DNA of 64,000 nt, taken from Kribbella sp. VKM Ac-2569. GTDB lineage: Bacteria; Actinomycetota; Actinomycetes; Propionibacteriales; Kribbellaceae. The translations under genes and the position numbers were made by a program. Position 1 is the first letter of the stretch; each line of letters opens with the position of its first letter. Under the pieces are notes generated by a model that had not been told where the DNA came from, did not search any database, and was given only the letters and a program-made list of their open reading frames with translations. The DNA lies in contig NZ_SGXJ01000004.1 in the NCBI RefSeq assembly GCF_004216905.1, positions 682,001-746,000 of the forward strand. Direction: 5' to 3'. Positions 16,284 through 24,213 of the stretch are shown here, piece by piece.

Positions 16284-17048
16284 ATGCCATCCCCGCGTGT
16301 CGCGGAGCCCCTTCTGGCGGTCCCGCTCAAGCTCCCCCGCAAGGCCCCGGTGTACGTCGACGAGACGCATACCCAGCTGGTCCGCCGGGCCCGGAAGATG
16401 CACAAGGTACTGACCGAGACCTACCCCGACGCGCACTGCGAGCTGGACTTCACCACCCCGCTCGAGTTGCTGGTGGCCACCATCCTCTCGGCCCAGACCA
16501 CCGACGTCACGGTGAACAAGGTGACCCCCACGCTGTTCGCGAAGTACCCGACGGCGCGAGCGTACGCCGAGGCCGACCGGGACGAGATGGAGGCGATCCT
16601 CAAACCGACCGGCTTCTTCCGGGCGAAGACCAACAGCGTGATGAAGCTCGGCCAGGCCCTCGTCGACGACTACGACGGCGTCGTACCGAACAAGCTCGAG
16701 GAGCTCGTGAAGCTCCCCGGCACCGGCCGGAAAACGGCGAACGTGGTCCTCGGCAACGCGTTCGGCGTACCGGGGATCACCGTCGACACGCACTTCGGCC
16801 GCCTGGTCCGCCGGTTCGGCTGGACCGCCGAGGAGGACCCGGTCAAGGTCGAGCACATCATCGGCGACCTGTTCCCGAAGAAGGACTGGACGATGCTGTC
16901 GCACCGGCTGATCTTCCACGGCCGCCGGCGCTGTCACGCGAAGAAACCGGCCTGCGGCGCCTGCCCGATCGCCCAGTGGTGCCCGTCGTACGGCGCCGGC
17001 CCCACCGACCCCGAGGCCGCGGCGAAGCTGGTGAAGGCCCCGGCGTGA
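16284..17048 (+). CDS. nth: Endonuclease III (Nth) DNA glycosylase/AP lyase
   Basis: Nth removes oxidised pyrimidines and cleaves the abasic site in base excision repair. The helix-hairpin-helix LPGTGRKTANVVLG includes the catalytic lysine, VDTHFGRLVRRFG the catalytic aspartate, and the C-terminus holds the [4Fe-4S] loop C-X6-C-X2-C-X5-C (CHAKKPACGACPIAQWC). I chose ATG 16284 (MPSPRVAEP), giving 254 residues; an in-frame start 10 codons earlier is possible. The stop overlaps the GTG of the thioredoxin-like gene. The gene order nth, thioredoxin-like, Nudix, MarP is conserved in actinobacteria. Confidence 0.95.
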   Translation: MPSPRVAEPLLAVPLKLPRKAPVYVDETHTQLVRRARKMHKVLTETYPDAHCELDFTTPLELLVATILSAQTTDVTVNKVTPTLFAKYPTARAYAEADRDEMEAILKPTGFFRAKTNSVMKLGQALVDDYDGVVPNKLEELVKLPGTGRKTANVVLGNAFGVPGITVDTHFGRLVRRFGWTAEEDPVKVEHIIGDLFPKKDWTMLSHRLIFHGRRRCHAKKPACGACPIAQWCPSYGAGPTDPEAAAKLVKAPA

Positions 17049-17662
17049 AACTCCGATCCGGTACGCCGTTCCGCAGCACGCGATCGCTCTCGGTTGGGGC
17101 GGTCGCGTTGGTGCTGTCGGTGACACTGGCGGCGTGTGGATCGGAGCAAGCAGATGACAGCGGTACGCCGTCGTCCGGACGGAGCACAGTGGCGGGCGCG
17201 GACAAGCTCAAGGCCTGCCCGTCGGCGCCGTCGAAGCCACCGGTCAGCAACGGGCTGCCGGACATCAGCCTGCCGTGTCTCGGCAGCGGTCCGGACGTCC
17301 GGCTCGCCGATCTCCGGGGGCCGCTCGTGATCAACGTGTGGGCGCAGTGGTGCGGCCCGTGCCGCGACGAAGCGCCGTACCTGGCTGCGCTCGCGAAGTC
17401 GGGCAAGGTGACGATGCTGGGGATCGACTACGACGACCCGCGGCCGGAGCTCGCGGTGAAGTTCGCCGCCGAGGAGGGCCTGGCCTATCCGCATGTCGTC
17501 GATCAGGACAAGGCGATCCAGCGGGCGCTGAAGGTCGGCGGCCCGCCGCTCACCGCCTTCGTCGACGACAAGGGCGCGGTCGCCTACGTGCACCACGGCG
17601 TACTGACGTCCCAGCAGCAGCTTGACCAACTGCTCCAGGAGAAGCTCGGAGTGACCCGATGA
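17045..17662 (+). CDS. TlpA-type thioredoxin-like lipoprotein
   Basis: The protein has 205 residues from GTG 17045. A lipoprotein signal peptide ends in the lipobox LAAC at Cys31. A thioredoxin fold follows, with VINVWAQWCGPCRDEAPYL carrying the active-site Cys103-Gly-Pro-Cys106, and a cis-proline region GGPPLTAFVDD. It should be an extracytoplasmic membrane-anchored thiol-disulfide oxidoreductase of the TlpA/ResA type, perhaps acting on exported proteins or cytochrome c apoproteins. An extra cysteine pair (ACPS, LPCLG) precedes the domain. It overlaps nth by 4 bases and the following Nudix gene by 4 bases. Confidence 0.9.
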   Translation: MKLRSGTPFRSTRSLSVGAVALVLSVTLAACGSEQADDSGTPSSGRSTVAGADKLKACPSAPSKPPVSNGLPDISLPCLGSGPDVRLADLRGPLVINVWAQWCGPCRDEAPYLAALAKSGKVTMLGIDYDDPRPELAVKFAAEEGLAYPHVVDQDKAIQRALKVGGPPLTAFVDDKGAVAYVHHGVLTSQQQLDQLLQEKLGVTR

Positions 17663-18429
17663 TCTTCAGCGACGTCGGGATCCCGGACTGGCTGCGGCCG
17701 CTGGCGAAGGCTTCCGAGGACGTGGATCCGCACCTGTTGTCCCGGTTCCTGCCGCCGGACGACCCGTCGGTGCGGAAGTCCGCCGTCCTGATCTTGCTTG
17801 CTGATGGCAACGACGGGCCGGAGGTCCTGCTCACCGAGCGGGCCTGGACGCTGCGCAAGCACGCCGGGCAGATGGCGTTCCCGGGCGGCGGCGCTGACCC
17901 GGAGGACGGCCCCGGCGAGAGCGGTCTGGTCCGCACGGCGTTGCGCGAGGCCGAGGAGGAGACCGGCCTGGACCCGGACGGCGTCGTACCGTTCGCGATC
18001 TGGCCGGCGCTCTGGGTGCCGGTGAGCAACTTCGGCGTGTCGCCGGTGCTGGCCTGGTGGCGGGAGCCGTCGCCGGTCGCGGTGGTCGATCCGGCCGAGG
18101 TCGCGTCCGTGCACGAGGTGCCGATCAGCGCGCTCGCCGACCCGGCGAACCGGATCAGCTGCCTGCATCCGAGCGGCTTCACGGGCCCGGCATTTACCGT
18201 CGGTGACCTCTATATCTGGGGCTTCACGGCCGGGTTGCTGGACAAAATGCTGCAGCTCGGCGGGTGGTACCGCGACTGGGACCCCTCGAACGTCGTACCG
18301 TTGCCCGACCGACTGGTCGAGGCGGCCTGGCGGAGCGAGGGACGACGGCCGGAGGACGTGCGGCGGATGACCGCCATCGAGCACGATCTCGGCCGGACGC
18401 CAGGTGACAAGTCGGAAGGCGTGGAATGA
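17659..18429 (+). CDS. Nudix hydrolase, CoA pyrophosphatase type
   Basis: The protein has 256 residues. LLTERAWTLRKHAGQMAFPGG fits the CoA-binding pattern that precedes the Nudix box in CoA diphosphatases, and ALREAEEETGLDP is the metal-binding REx2EExG helix. Such enzymes split CoA or acyl-CoA into 3',5'-ADP and phosphopantetheine. CoA as substrate is a family-based inference. The C-terminal part has RISCLHPSGFTGPAFTVGDL and a region typical of the actinobacterial branch. It overlaps its neighbours on both sides by 4 bases, placing it in the nth to MarP operon. Confidence 0.88.
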   Translation: MIFSDVGIPDWLRPLAKASEDVDPHLLSRFLPPDDPSVRKSAVLILLADGNDGPEVLLTERAWTLRKHAGQMAFPGGGADPEDGPGESGLVRTALREAEEETGLDPDGVVPFAIWPALWVPVSNFGVSPVLAWWREPSPVAVVDPAEVASVHEVPISALADPANRISCLHPSGFTGPAFTVGDLYIWGFTAGLLDKMLQLGGWYRDWDPSNVVPLPDRLVEAAWRSEGRRPEDVRRMTAIEHDLGRTPGDKSEGVE

Positions 18430-19598
18430 GCTTGCTCGACTGGGTGGTGGTGGGTGCGGCGGTAGCGCTGGCCATCTCGGGGTACGTCGAGGGCTTCGTC
18501 GTCGGAGCGTGCGCCACGCTCGGCCTGCTCGGTGGCGCGGCTCTCGGCGTCTGGGCAGTCCCCAAGGCGCTCGACCACTTCTCACCGAGCGTCACCGTGT
18601 CGTTCGTCGCGCTGTTGCTGGTAGTGGCGCTCGCGTCGTTCGGGCGATGGCGTGCCGCCGTGATCGGTGCCTGGCTACGCAACAAGATGTCGTGGCGGCC
18701 GGTGCGCTTCTTGGATGCACTCGCCGGTGCGGCGCTGGCGGCCGCGTCGGCGCTGATCGTCGCGTGGGTGCTCGGGGTCGCGGTGAGCGGGGCCCGGATC
18801 CCGAGCGTGACGTCCGCCGTCCGCGGGTCCGAGGTGCTCGCGAAGGTCGACGAAGTACTGCCGAGCAGTGCCGACCGCGCGTTGCAGTCGTTCAACGACG
18901 TGGTCAACACGGACCTGTTCCCGCGGTTCCTCGATCCGTTCGTGCCGGAGCGGATCCGGGAGACGCAGCCGCCGGACAGCGCGATCGCCCGGCAGCAGTC
19001 GGTCCGGGACGCGTACACCCGGATCGCGAAGGTCACCGGCGTCGCCAGCTGCTCGCGCGGCCTGGAGGGCAGCGGATTCGTCTACGCGCCGAAGCGCGTG
19101 ATGACCAACGCGCACGTCGTCGCCGGGGTCAGCTCGCCGCAGGTCGAGGTGAACGGGAAGAAGTACGACGCCAAGGTCGTGGTGTTCGACCCGGAGACAG
19201 ACATCGCGGTGCTGTACGTGCCGAAGATGACCGAGGCCCCGCTGTCCTTCGACTTGACCGGTAAGGCCGACGACCCGGCGGTCGTGCTCGGCTACCCGGA
19301 GAACGGCCCGTTCGACTCCGAGCCGGCCCGGATACGCTCCGAGGAACGGCTCCGCGGCCCGGACATCTACGGCGACAAGACGGTCACCCGCGAGGCGTTC
19401 TCGATCTGGGCCTCGGTCCGCCCGGGCAACTCCGGCGGTCCGCTGCTGTCCGCGAAGGGCGTCGTGTACGGCGTGGTCTTCGCGGCCTCCGTCGAGGACA
19501 ACCGCACCGGCTACGTCCTCACCGCGCAGCAGGTCGCGGCGGACGCCCGCGCCGGCGCCTCCGCCACCCAAGAGGTTTCCACCCAATCCTGCACCTGA
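18426..19598 (+). CDS. marP: MarP-like membrane serine protease
   Basis: The protein has 390 residues. A CvpA-like N-terminus with about four helices (roughly 5-25, 28-48, 55-75, 100-122) anchors a trypsin-fold domain facing outwards. The catalytic triad is His230 (TNAHVVAG), Asp259 (ETDIAV) and Ser336 (GNSGGP). Cys209 and Cys389 match in position the disulfide that tunes M. tuberculosis MarP (Rv3671c), a protease needed for acid resistance. The gene order with nth and the two preceding genes supports orthology. A role in acid or oxidative stress is inferred from that family member. Confidence 0.9.
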   Translation: MSLLDWVVVGAAVALAISGYVEGFVVGACATLGLLGGAALGVWAVPKALDHFSPSVTVSFVALLLVVALASFGRWRAAVIGAWLRNKMSWRPVRFLDALAGAALAAASALIVAWVLGVAVSGARIPSVTSAVRGSEVLAKVDEVLPSSADRALQSFNDVVNTDLFPRFLDPFVPERIRETQPPDSAIARQQSVRDAYTRIAKVTGVASCSRGLEGSGFVYAPKRVMTNAHVVAGVSSPQVEVNGKKYDAKVVVFDPETDIAVLYVPKMTEAPLSFDLTGKADDPAVVLGYPENGPFDSEPARIRSEERLRGPDIYGDKTVTREAFSIWASVRPGNSGGPLLSAKGVVYGVVFAASVEDNRTGYVLTAQQVAADARAGASATQEVSTQSCT

Positions 19599-19634
19599 TG
19601 CAGCAGGTCGTGCCGGTCACCGCGTTGAAGAACT

Positions 19635-20147
19635 GTGGCGGTGACTGCGAGTGAGGTGGGGCGTGAGTTGTCGTTCGACGAGCTGGTAGCGGCGAACGAG
19701 CAACGGTTGCTGCGGTTCGCCGTCATGCTGACAGGCGGACGGCACAGTGCGGAGGACCTGGTCCAGACCGTGTTCACGCGGGCGTACCGCAAGTGGAGCC
19801 GGATCAGCGAGGTGGATCAGCCCGAGGCCTATCTGCGGCGGATGGTGCTCAACGAGTTCCTGAGCTGGCGCCGGCTGCTGAAGCACGGCGAGCTGCCGGT
19901 CGCCGAGCCCCGCGACGTACCCAGCGACGAGGACATCGGCGCCCGTCAGGCCCAACGCGACGCCGTCTGGCGACTGTTGGCCGGGCTGCCCCGCAAGCAG
20001 CGCGCCGTGCTCGTCCTGCGGTACTACGAGGACCTTCCGGACGACGAGATCGGCAAGCTTCTCGACGTCACCCCGAGCACCGTCCGATCCAACGCCGCCC
20101 GAGCCTTCGCGGCTCTTCGCAACCAACTGCCCGCAGAGGAGGCCTGA
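19635..20147 (+). CDS. ECF RNA polymerase sigma factor, SigE-type subfamily
   Basis: The protein has 170 residues from GTG 19635. Region 2 has ELVAANEQRLLRFAVMLTGG and AEDLVQTVFTRAYRKW; region 4 has LPRKQRAVLVLRYYEDLPDDEI and LDVTPSTVRSNAARAFAAL. This is the short Streptomyces-type SigE subfamily of ECF factors. One base after its stop, a gene for a single-pass membrane protein begins, which is the usual place for a partner that binds the sigma. The pair interrupts the MarP-EphE order known in mycobacteria. The regulon is unknown. Confidence 0.92.
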   Translation: MAVTASEVGRELSFDELVAANEQRLLRFAVMLTGGRHSAEDLVQTVFTRAYRKWSRISEVDQPEAYLRRMVLNEFLSWRRLLKHGELPVAEPRDVPSDEDIGARQAQRDAVWRLLAGLPRKQRAVLVLRYYEDLPDDEIGKLLDVTPSTVRSNAARAFAALRNQLPAEEA

Positions 20148-20148
20148 C

Positions 20149-20850
20149 ATGACCAAGCCGACCCGGCTGACCGACGAGGAGCTCGGCGACCTCCTCCGCG
20201 AGACCTTCGCCGAGCGCGAGACCCTGACCGACCACTTGCCCGCGGCAACCAAGCGCCGAAGCCCGGTCCCGGTGCTCCTCGCGGCCGCCGCCGTCCTCGT
20301 CGTCCTGGTCGGAGTCCTGTACGGCGTCCACCGCCCCGACCGCTCCAATCAGCCACTGGCAGCCACCCCGGCAGCGACGGCGGCGGACTCTGAGGACGGC
20401 AGCATCTGGGCTGCCGCCACCGTCTCGATCGTGCGCCTGGCCGAGCCGTCTGACGGCTGGCAGTTCGTGCAGGTGTTCGGGCAAGGTCAGCGCGCGTACA
20501 CCCAAATGCACAAGGCGTCCCCGCCGCCCCCGGTCGTGACGTTCTCGGCCGCCGCGAAGACGCGGATCGAGGCTGCGGTCCGGCCGCTGGCGCCGGTCAC
20601 GTGGGGTGGCGTGGACGAGGCCTGCACCGCCCGACGGGTTGCGACCGTCACACTCGGCCCCGTGGTCAGCAAGGCCGGCCACCAGGAAGTGCATACCAGC
20701 ATCTTCTACGACTGCGGCCGCGGCTCGATCCTGACCTACCGGATCGAGAAGGTGGACGGCAGTTGGAAGGTCACCGGCACTGTCGGTGGCGTCACCGGTG
20801 TCCTGCCCGTGGGTGGATGTCCTTCAGCCAGTCCACGAGAAGGGTGTTGA
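20149..20850 (+). CDS. Single-pass membrane protein, putative anti-sigma partner
   Basis: The protein has 233 residues. The first 35 are cytoplasmic and charged (LTDEELGDLLRETFAERETL), a membrane helix covers about 42-63 (VPVLLAAAAVLVVLVGVLYG), and the rest is outside. The layout and position behind a SigE-type sigma factor fit the anti-sigma-like proteins of this subfamily, though no ZAS zinc motif is present. The outer domain has cysteines in DEACTARR, FYDCGRG, GGCPSA and the last residue. The final 59 bases overlap the convergent hydrolase gene. Confidence 0.75.
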   Translation: MTKPTRLTDEELGDLLRETFAERETLTDHLPAATKRRSPVPVLLAAAAVLVVLVGVLYGVHRPDRSNQPLAATPAATAADSEDGSIWAAATVSIVRLAEPSDGWQFVQVFGQGQRAYTQMHKASPPPPVVTFSAAAKTRIEAAVRPLAPVTWGGVDEACTARRVATVTLGPVVSKAGHQEVHTSIFYDCGRGSILTYRIEKVDGSWKVTGTVGGVTGVLPVGGCPSASPREGC

Positions 20851-21688
20851 ACAGGTCGGGCGCTTCCTCGTGGGGGAAGTGGCCGGCGGGGGTGATGAGT
20901 TCGTGGCGCAGCGGTGCCGTGACCAGATCCGGGGGTGTGGTCACGGTTGGGGACACCGCTGCGTCCCGAGCTCCTTGGAGTTGCAGGACGGGTACGGCGA
21001 CCGGCGTACGCATCTTCGCCGAGTACTTCCGCCCGTCCGGCCGCAACCGGGACCGCGCGAACCAGCGGTGGTACTCGAGCGCGCAGTGCGGCGCCGGCCA
21101 GACCTGTAGAGCGGCCCGGTAGCGCCGTGACGCCTCCGCGTCCGGGAACGTCCCGCCGGGCGCGGCCCAGGCGCGGAGCAGGCGCTCGATGTGTATCCCG
21201 TCCTGCGCCAGCAGCCGGCGCTCCGGCAGGATCGGCAGCTGGAACCACGCGCTCCGCGTCAGCGCCTTCGTCTGCCCGGACCGGGTCAGCAACAGCGGGT
21301 GCGGCGCCGACACAGCAGCCAGCCCTCGGACCTGCCGCGGCGTCAGTACGGCGGCCGACCACCCGATGAACCCGCCCCACCCGTGCCCGACGACAACCGC
21401 ATCCGTCGCGCCGAGCGACCGGATCACCCCGGACACGTCGGCGGCCGCGGTGTACGGGTCATAACCACGAGGCGTCTTGTCGCTGGCGCCGTACCCCCGC
21501 AGGTCCATCGCCACCGCGCGGTATCCGGCGGCCGCGACGACGGGCAGTTGGTGCCGCCACGCCCACCAGAACTCGGGGAAGCCGTGCAGGAACAGGACGA
21601 GCGGATCCTGCGCCGCGCCACACTCCGCGACGTGGAACCGGGCCCCGTTGGCCGCGACCAGTGAGTGCGACCAGGGGCCGTCGACCAA
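20792..21688 (-). CDS. EphE-like alpha/beta hydrolase lacking the nucleophile
   Basis: The protein has 298 residues with the epoxide-hydrolase layout: oxyanion motif HGFP at 35-38, MDLRGYGASDKP-type strand at 61-71, nucleophile elbow VVVGHGWGGFIGW at 98-110, and base His270 in ITPAGHFPHEEAP. In this family the elbow reads GHDWGG, with Asp the nucleophile; here residue 103 is Gly (codon GGG), so ordinary epoxide or haloalkane hydrolysis should not occur. It matches the EphE slot of mycobacteria. The start appears to be TTG 21688; GGCAGGAG lies about 11 bases upstream. A binding or altered catalytic role is possible. Confidence 0.85.
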   Translation of the reverse strand: MVDGPWSHSLVAANGARFHVAECGAAQDPLVLFLHGFPEFWWAWRHQLPVVAAAGYRAVAMDLRGYGASDKTPRGYDPYTAAADVSGVIRSLGATDAVVVGHGWGGFIGWSAAVLTPRQVRGLAAVSAPHPLLLTRSGQTKALTRSAWFQLPILPERRLLAQDGIHIERLLRAWAAPGGTFPDAEASRRYRAALQVWPAPHCALEYHRWFARSRLRPDGRKYSAKMRTPVAVPVLQLQGARDAAVSPTVTTPPDLVTAPLRHELITPAGHFPHEEAPDLFNTLLVDWLKDIHPRAGHR

Positions 21689-21711
21689 GAGGTCGACGAC
21701 TCCTGCCGGGC

Positions 21712-22149
21712 TCAGCGCCGTACGCCCGGCTCAGGCAAGGCGTACGTCTCGTCGTCGCCCTTGCCGATCGACTTGAGGGCCTCGACCGACTCCTTCGAGG
21801 TCTCGATGGCCCGCGTCGGACCCTTCGCGCTCTTCAGCGCCCGCATCCCGATGAAGACCAGGATCGCGCCGATCAGCAGGAACGCGCCGGCCACGATCAG
21901 GAACGCGATGGCCGGGTGCAGCCCCGCCGCGGTCAGGCCGTACGCCGCAGAGATGCACAGCAGGATGACCGCGAGCAGCGCCAGGAACGCGGCCGCCGCG
22001 AACATCCCGGCTCCGGTACCGGCCGCGATCGCGGTCTTCTTCAGCTCGGTCTTCGCGAGTTCGAGCTCGCTGCGGACCAGGCTGGACAGGTCCTTGCTGG
22101 CATTTGCGACCAGCTGGCCGACCGTGGGCTCGTCCCCGTTCATCGACAT
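21712..22149 (-). CDS. Phage-holin-family (Holin-X type) membrane protein
   Basis: The protein has 145 residues from ATG 22149, chosen because AAGGAG lies 5 bases upstream. The N-terminus (PTVGQLVANASKDLSSLVRSELELAKTEL) and the two hydrophobic hairpin helices (roughly 46-72 and 78-105) are those of the actinobacterial Holin-X/DUF1469 group. Despite the name these are chromosomal proteins found beside the EphE-like gene (compare Rv3669), and there are no phage genes around. The function is unknown. It probably shares a transcript with the downstream hydrolase, 23 bases away. Confidence 0.85.
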   Translation of the reverse strand: MSMNGDEPTVGQLVANASKDLSSLVRSELELAKTELKKTAIAAGTGAGMFAAAAFLALLAVILLCISAAYGLTAAGLHPAIAFLIVAGAFLLIGAILVFIGMRALKSAKGPTRAIETSKESVEALKSIGKGDDETYALPEPGVRR

Positions 22150-22202
22150 CGCGACTCCTTCCCGCACGTCCGTGCCTTGACACTACCGTCAGTGCCCGCG
22201 GG

Positions 22203-23417
22203 TCAATCGGTGTACGCGCGGTTCCGGCGAGCCAGGAGCAGTGCGGCGATCAGCGCGGCCAGCACCGAGGCGATCAGTACGGCCGCCTTGGCGCGCTCGA
22301 CCTGGGCGGCGTCCGACCCGAACGCGAGCTGCGCGATCAGCAGCGCGACCGTGAACCCGATCCCGGCCAGTACCGACACCGCGGCGACGTCCCGCCAGGC
22401 CAGATCGGAGTTCAGTTCGGCCCGGGTGAAGCGCGCGGTCAACCACGATCCGCCGAACACCCCGATCGTCTTCCCGGCCAGCAACCCGGCGACGATGCCG
22501 ATCGCGACCGGATCGGTCAGCAACTGCCGTACGGCGCTGCCGCTCAGCGTCACCCCGGCGGCGAACAACGCGAACAGCGGTACGGCGACCGCCGCGGACC
22601 ACGGCCGCAGCCGGTGCTCGATCCGCTCGGCCGGCGCCTCGTCCTCACCGGGATCCGCGACCACCCGCGTGACGAGCCCGAGCGCGACGCCGGCGATCGT
22701 TGCGTGGATCCCCGACTCGTGCATGAACCACCAGGCCGCGATGGCGATCGGTACGTAGAGGAACGGCGTACGGACGCGGCGGCGCTGGAGGACGTACCAG
22801 AGCGCGATCAGGGCGACCGCGGCGAGCAGCTGGAACACGTGGAACCCGTGCGAGAAGAAAACGGCGATGACCAGGATCGCGCCGAAGTCGTCGACCACGG
22901 CGAGGGTGAGCAGGAACGCCCGCAGCGCGCTCGGCAGCGACGAGCCGACGATCGCCAGGACCGCGAGCGCGAACGCGATGTCGGTTGCCGTCGGCACCGC
23001 CCAGCCGTGCGGCTTGCCGTCGTCGGCCGCCAGGTTGGTGGTCAGGTAGATGATTGCCGGGAGCACCATTCCGGCGATCGCCGCGACCACCGGGACGACG
23101 GCCTCGTTGAGTTTCGACAGGGTGCCGACAACGAGCTCGCGCTTCAGCTCGACCCCGGCCAGGTAGAAGAACAGCGTCAGCGCGCCGTCGGACGCCCACG
23201 CCTCGACGGTGAGCGGGCCGAGCTGTGCCTCGCGGACGTGGTGGTACGCGTCCTGCCAGGGCGAGTTCGCCCAGACCAGCGCGACGACGGCCGCGGCGAG
23301 CAGCAGCAAACCACCGGTCGTCTCGGCGCGCAGCGTGTCGGCGAGGAACGCCCGTTCACGGCCGAGGATGCGGGGAAATGCGCGCTTGCGCTGCCGGATC
23401 CGTGGGTGCTGGCTCAT
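22203..23417 (-). CDS. nhaA: Na+/H+ antiporter NhaA
   Basis: This 404-residue inner-membrane antiporter with about 12 helices swaps protons for sodium to control pH and salt. VPTATDIAFALAVL holds the helix IV aspartate, and VVDDFGAILVIAVFF holds the paired aspartates of helix V that bind the ions. ATG 23417 (MSQHPRIRQR) was chosen; the N-terminal FLADTLRAETTGGLLLL is the usual beginning. The reading frame continues upstream through the HAD gene, but that part is antisense-frame shadow. It follows the HAD gene on the same strand with an 83-base gap. Confidence 0.93.
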   Translation of the reverse strand: MSQHPRIRQRKRAFPRILGRERAFLADTLRAETTGGLLLLAAAVVALVWANSPWQDAYHHVREAQLGPLTVEAWASDGALTLFFYLAGVELKRELVVGTLSKLNEAVVPVVAAIAGMVLPAIIYLTTNLAADDGKPHGWAVPTATDIAFALAVLAIVGSSLPSALRAFLLTLAVVDDFGAILVIAVFFSHGFHVFQLLAAVALIALWYVLQRRRVRTPFLYVPIAIAAWWFMHESGIHATIAGVALGLVTRVVADPGEDEAPAERIEHRLRPWSAAVAVPLFALFAAGVTLSGSAVRQLLTDPVAIGIVAGLLAGKTIGVFGGSWLTARFTRAELNSDLAWRDVAAVSVLAGIGFTVALLIAQLAFGSDAAQVERAKAAVLIASVLAALIAALLLARRNRAYTD

Positions 23418-23500
23418 CAACGGCCCTTCGTTTGGGGTCGGTCGGACGACTGCCGACCAGACTTCCCGGCGCACCAACGCCATTCTAACGTCTCCGAGCG

Positions 23501-24163
23501 CTACTCCTGGAGCAGTTCGGCCAGCGCCTCGAAGTCCGCGACCGTGTGGTCCGGCGCGCCGAACACCTTCGGGTACGGCGTGTTCCGGCGGTCGATGTAG
23601 AACCCCTGGAGCCCGGCGCGCTGGGCGCCGTCGATGTCCCACGGGTGCACGGCCGCCAGACCCATCCGTTCCACGGGCACTCCGCAGACCTCGGCGGCGT
23701 ACCGGTAGGCATCGGGGTGCGGCTTCCACCGTTGCGGCACCGACACGTCGAGCCGGTGCTCGAGCAGCGGCAGGATGCCGCCGTCCCGGAACACGTTTTC
23801 GGACATCGCTGCCGAACCGTTGGTCAGGGTGACGATGCGTACGCCGGCGTCGTGGATCTTGTGCAGCCCCGGTGCGACATCGGCGTGCAGCGGGAGGCGG
23901 GTGAATCCGGAGAGTACGTTCCCGATGGTCTCCTCGGTGGGTTCGATCCCGGCGGAGACGAGTTGCGCCTCCAGGAGTTCGGCGGCCAGGTCGCGGAAAG
24001 CGGCATACGCGCCTACCGCGGTCAGCGCGAACCCGTCCCGCAAGGTGGCGGCGAACCAGGCCTCGAGACTGTGCCTGGGCAGGCCGGCGGCTTCGAATCC
24101 GTCCCGCAGCGGTTCCATATCGGTCAGGGTCTCGTTGACGTCGAGCACCAGTACGTCGATCAT
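23501..24163 (-). CDS. HAD-family haloacid dehalogenase type II-like hydrolase
   Basis: The protein has 220 residues. Motif I is DVNETLTD, where the usual second Asp of HAD phosphatases is replaced by Glu and which begins the same way as L-2-haloacid dehalogenases. Motif II is TLTNGS, the lysine lies in WKPHPDAYRYAA, and the acidic motif is HPWDIDGA. The enzyme would use Asp9 or so as nucleophile; the substrate could be a 2-haloacid or a small phosphorylated metabolite. A GTG directly precedes the ATG. It is divergent from a TetR gene, and a 9-bp inverted repeat between them is probably the shared operator. Confidence 0.85.
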   Translation of the reverse strand: MIDVLVLDVNETLTDMEPLRDGFEAAGLPRHSLEAWFAATLRDGFALTAVGAYAAFRDLAAELLEAQLVSAGIEPTEETIGNVLSGFTRLPLHADVAPGLHKIHDAGVRIVTLTNGSAAMSENVFRDGGILPLLEHRLDVSVPQRWKPHPDAYRYAAEVCGVPVERMGLAAVHPWDIDGAQRAGLQGFYIDRRNTPYPKVFGAPDHTVADFEALAELLQE

Positions 24164-24176
24164 CACGACTCCTCGC

Positions 24177-24202
24177 TATCTTGGATCGGTCGTTCCAAGA
24201 TA
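24177..24202. promoter_or_regulatory. Inverted repeat between HAD and TetR genes
   Basis: TATCTTGGA (24177-24185) and TCCAAGATA (24194-24202) are perfectly complementary with an 8-base spacer, the size and symmetry of a TetR-family operator. It lies 14 bases upstream of the HAD start and 12 bases upstream of the preferred TetR start, so one dimer pair could control both genes. Confidence 0.75.
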
Positions 24203-24213
24203 TGATGCCGAGT

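Noticed and set aside
21712..22149. Phage holin-type gene as sign of a prophage
   Set aside because: It is a chromosomal Holin-X/DUF1469 protein in its usual place beside the EphE-like gene; no capsid, tail or integrase genes are around.
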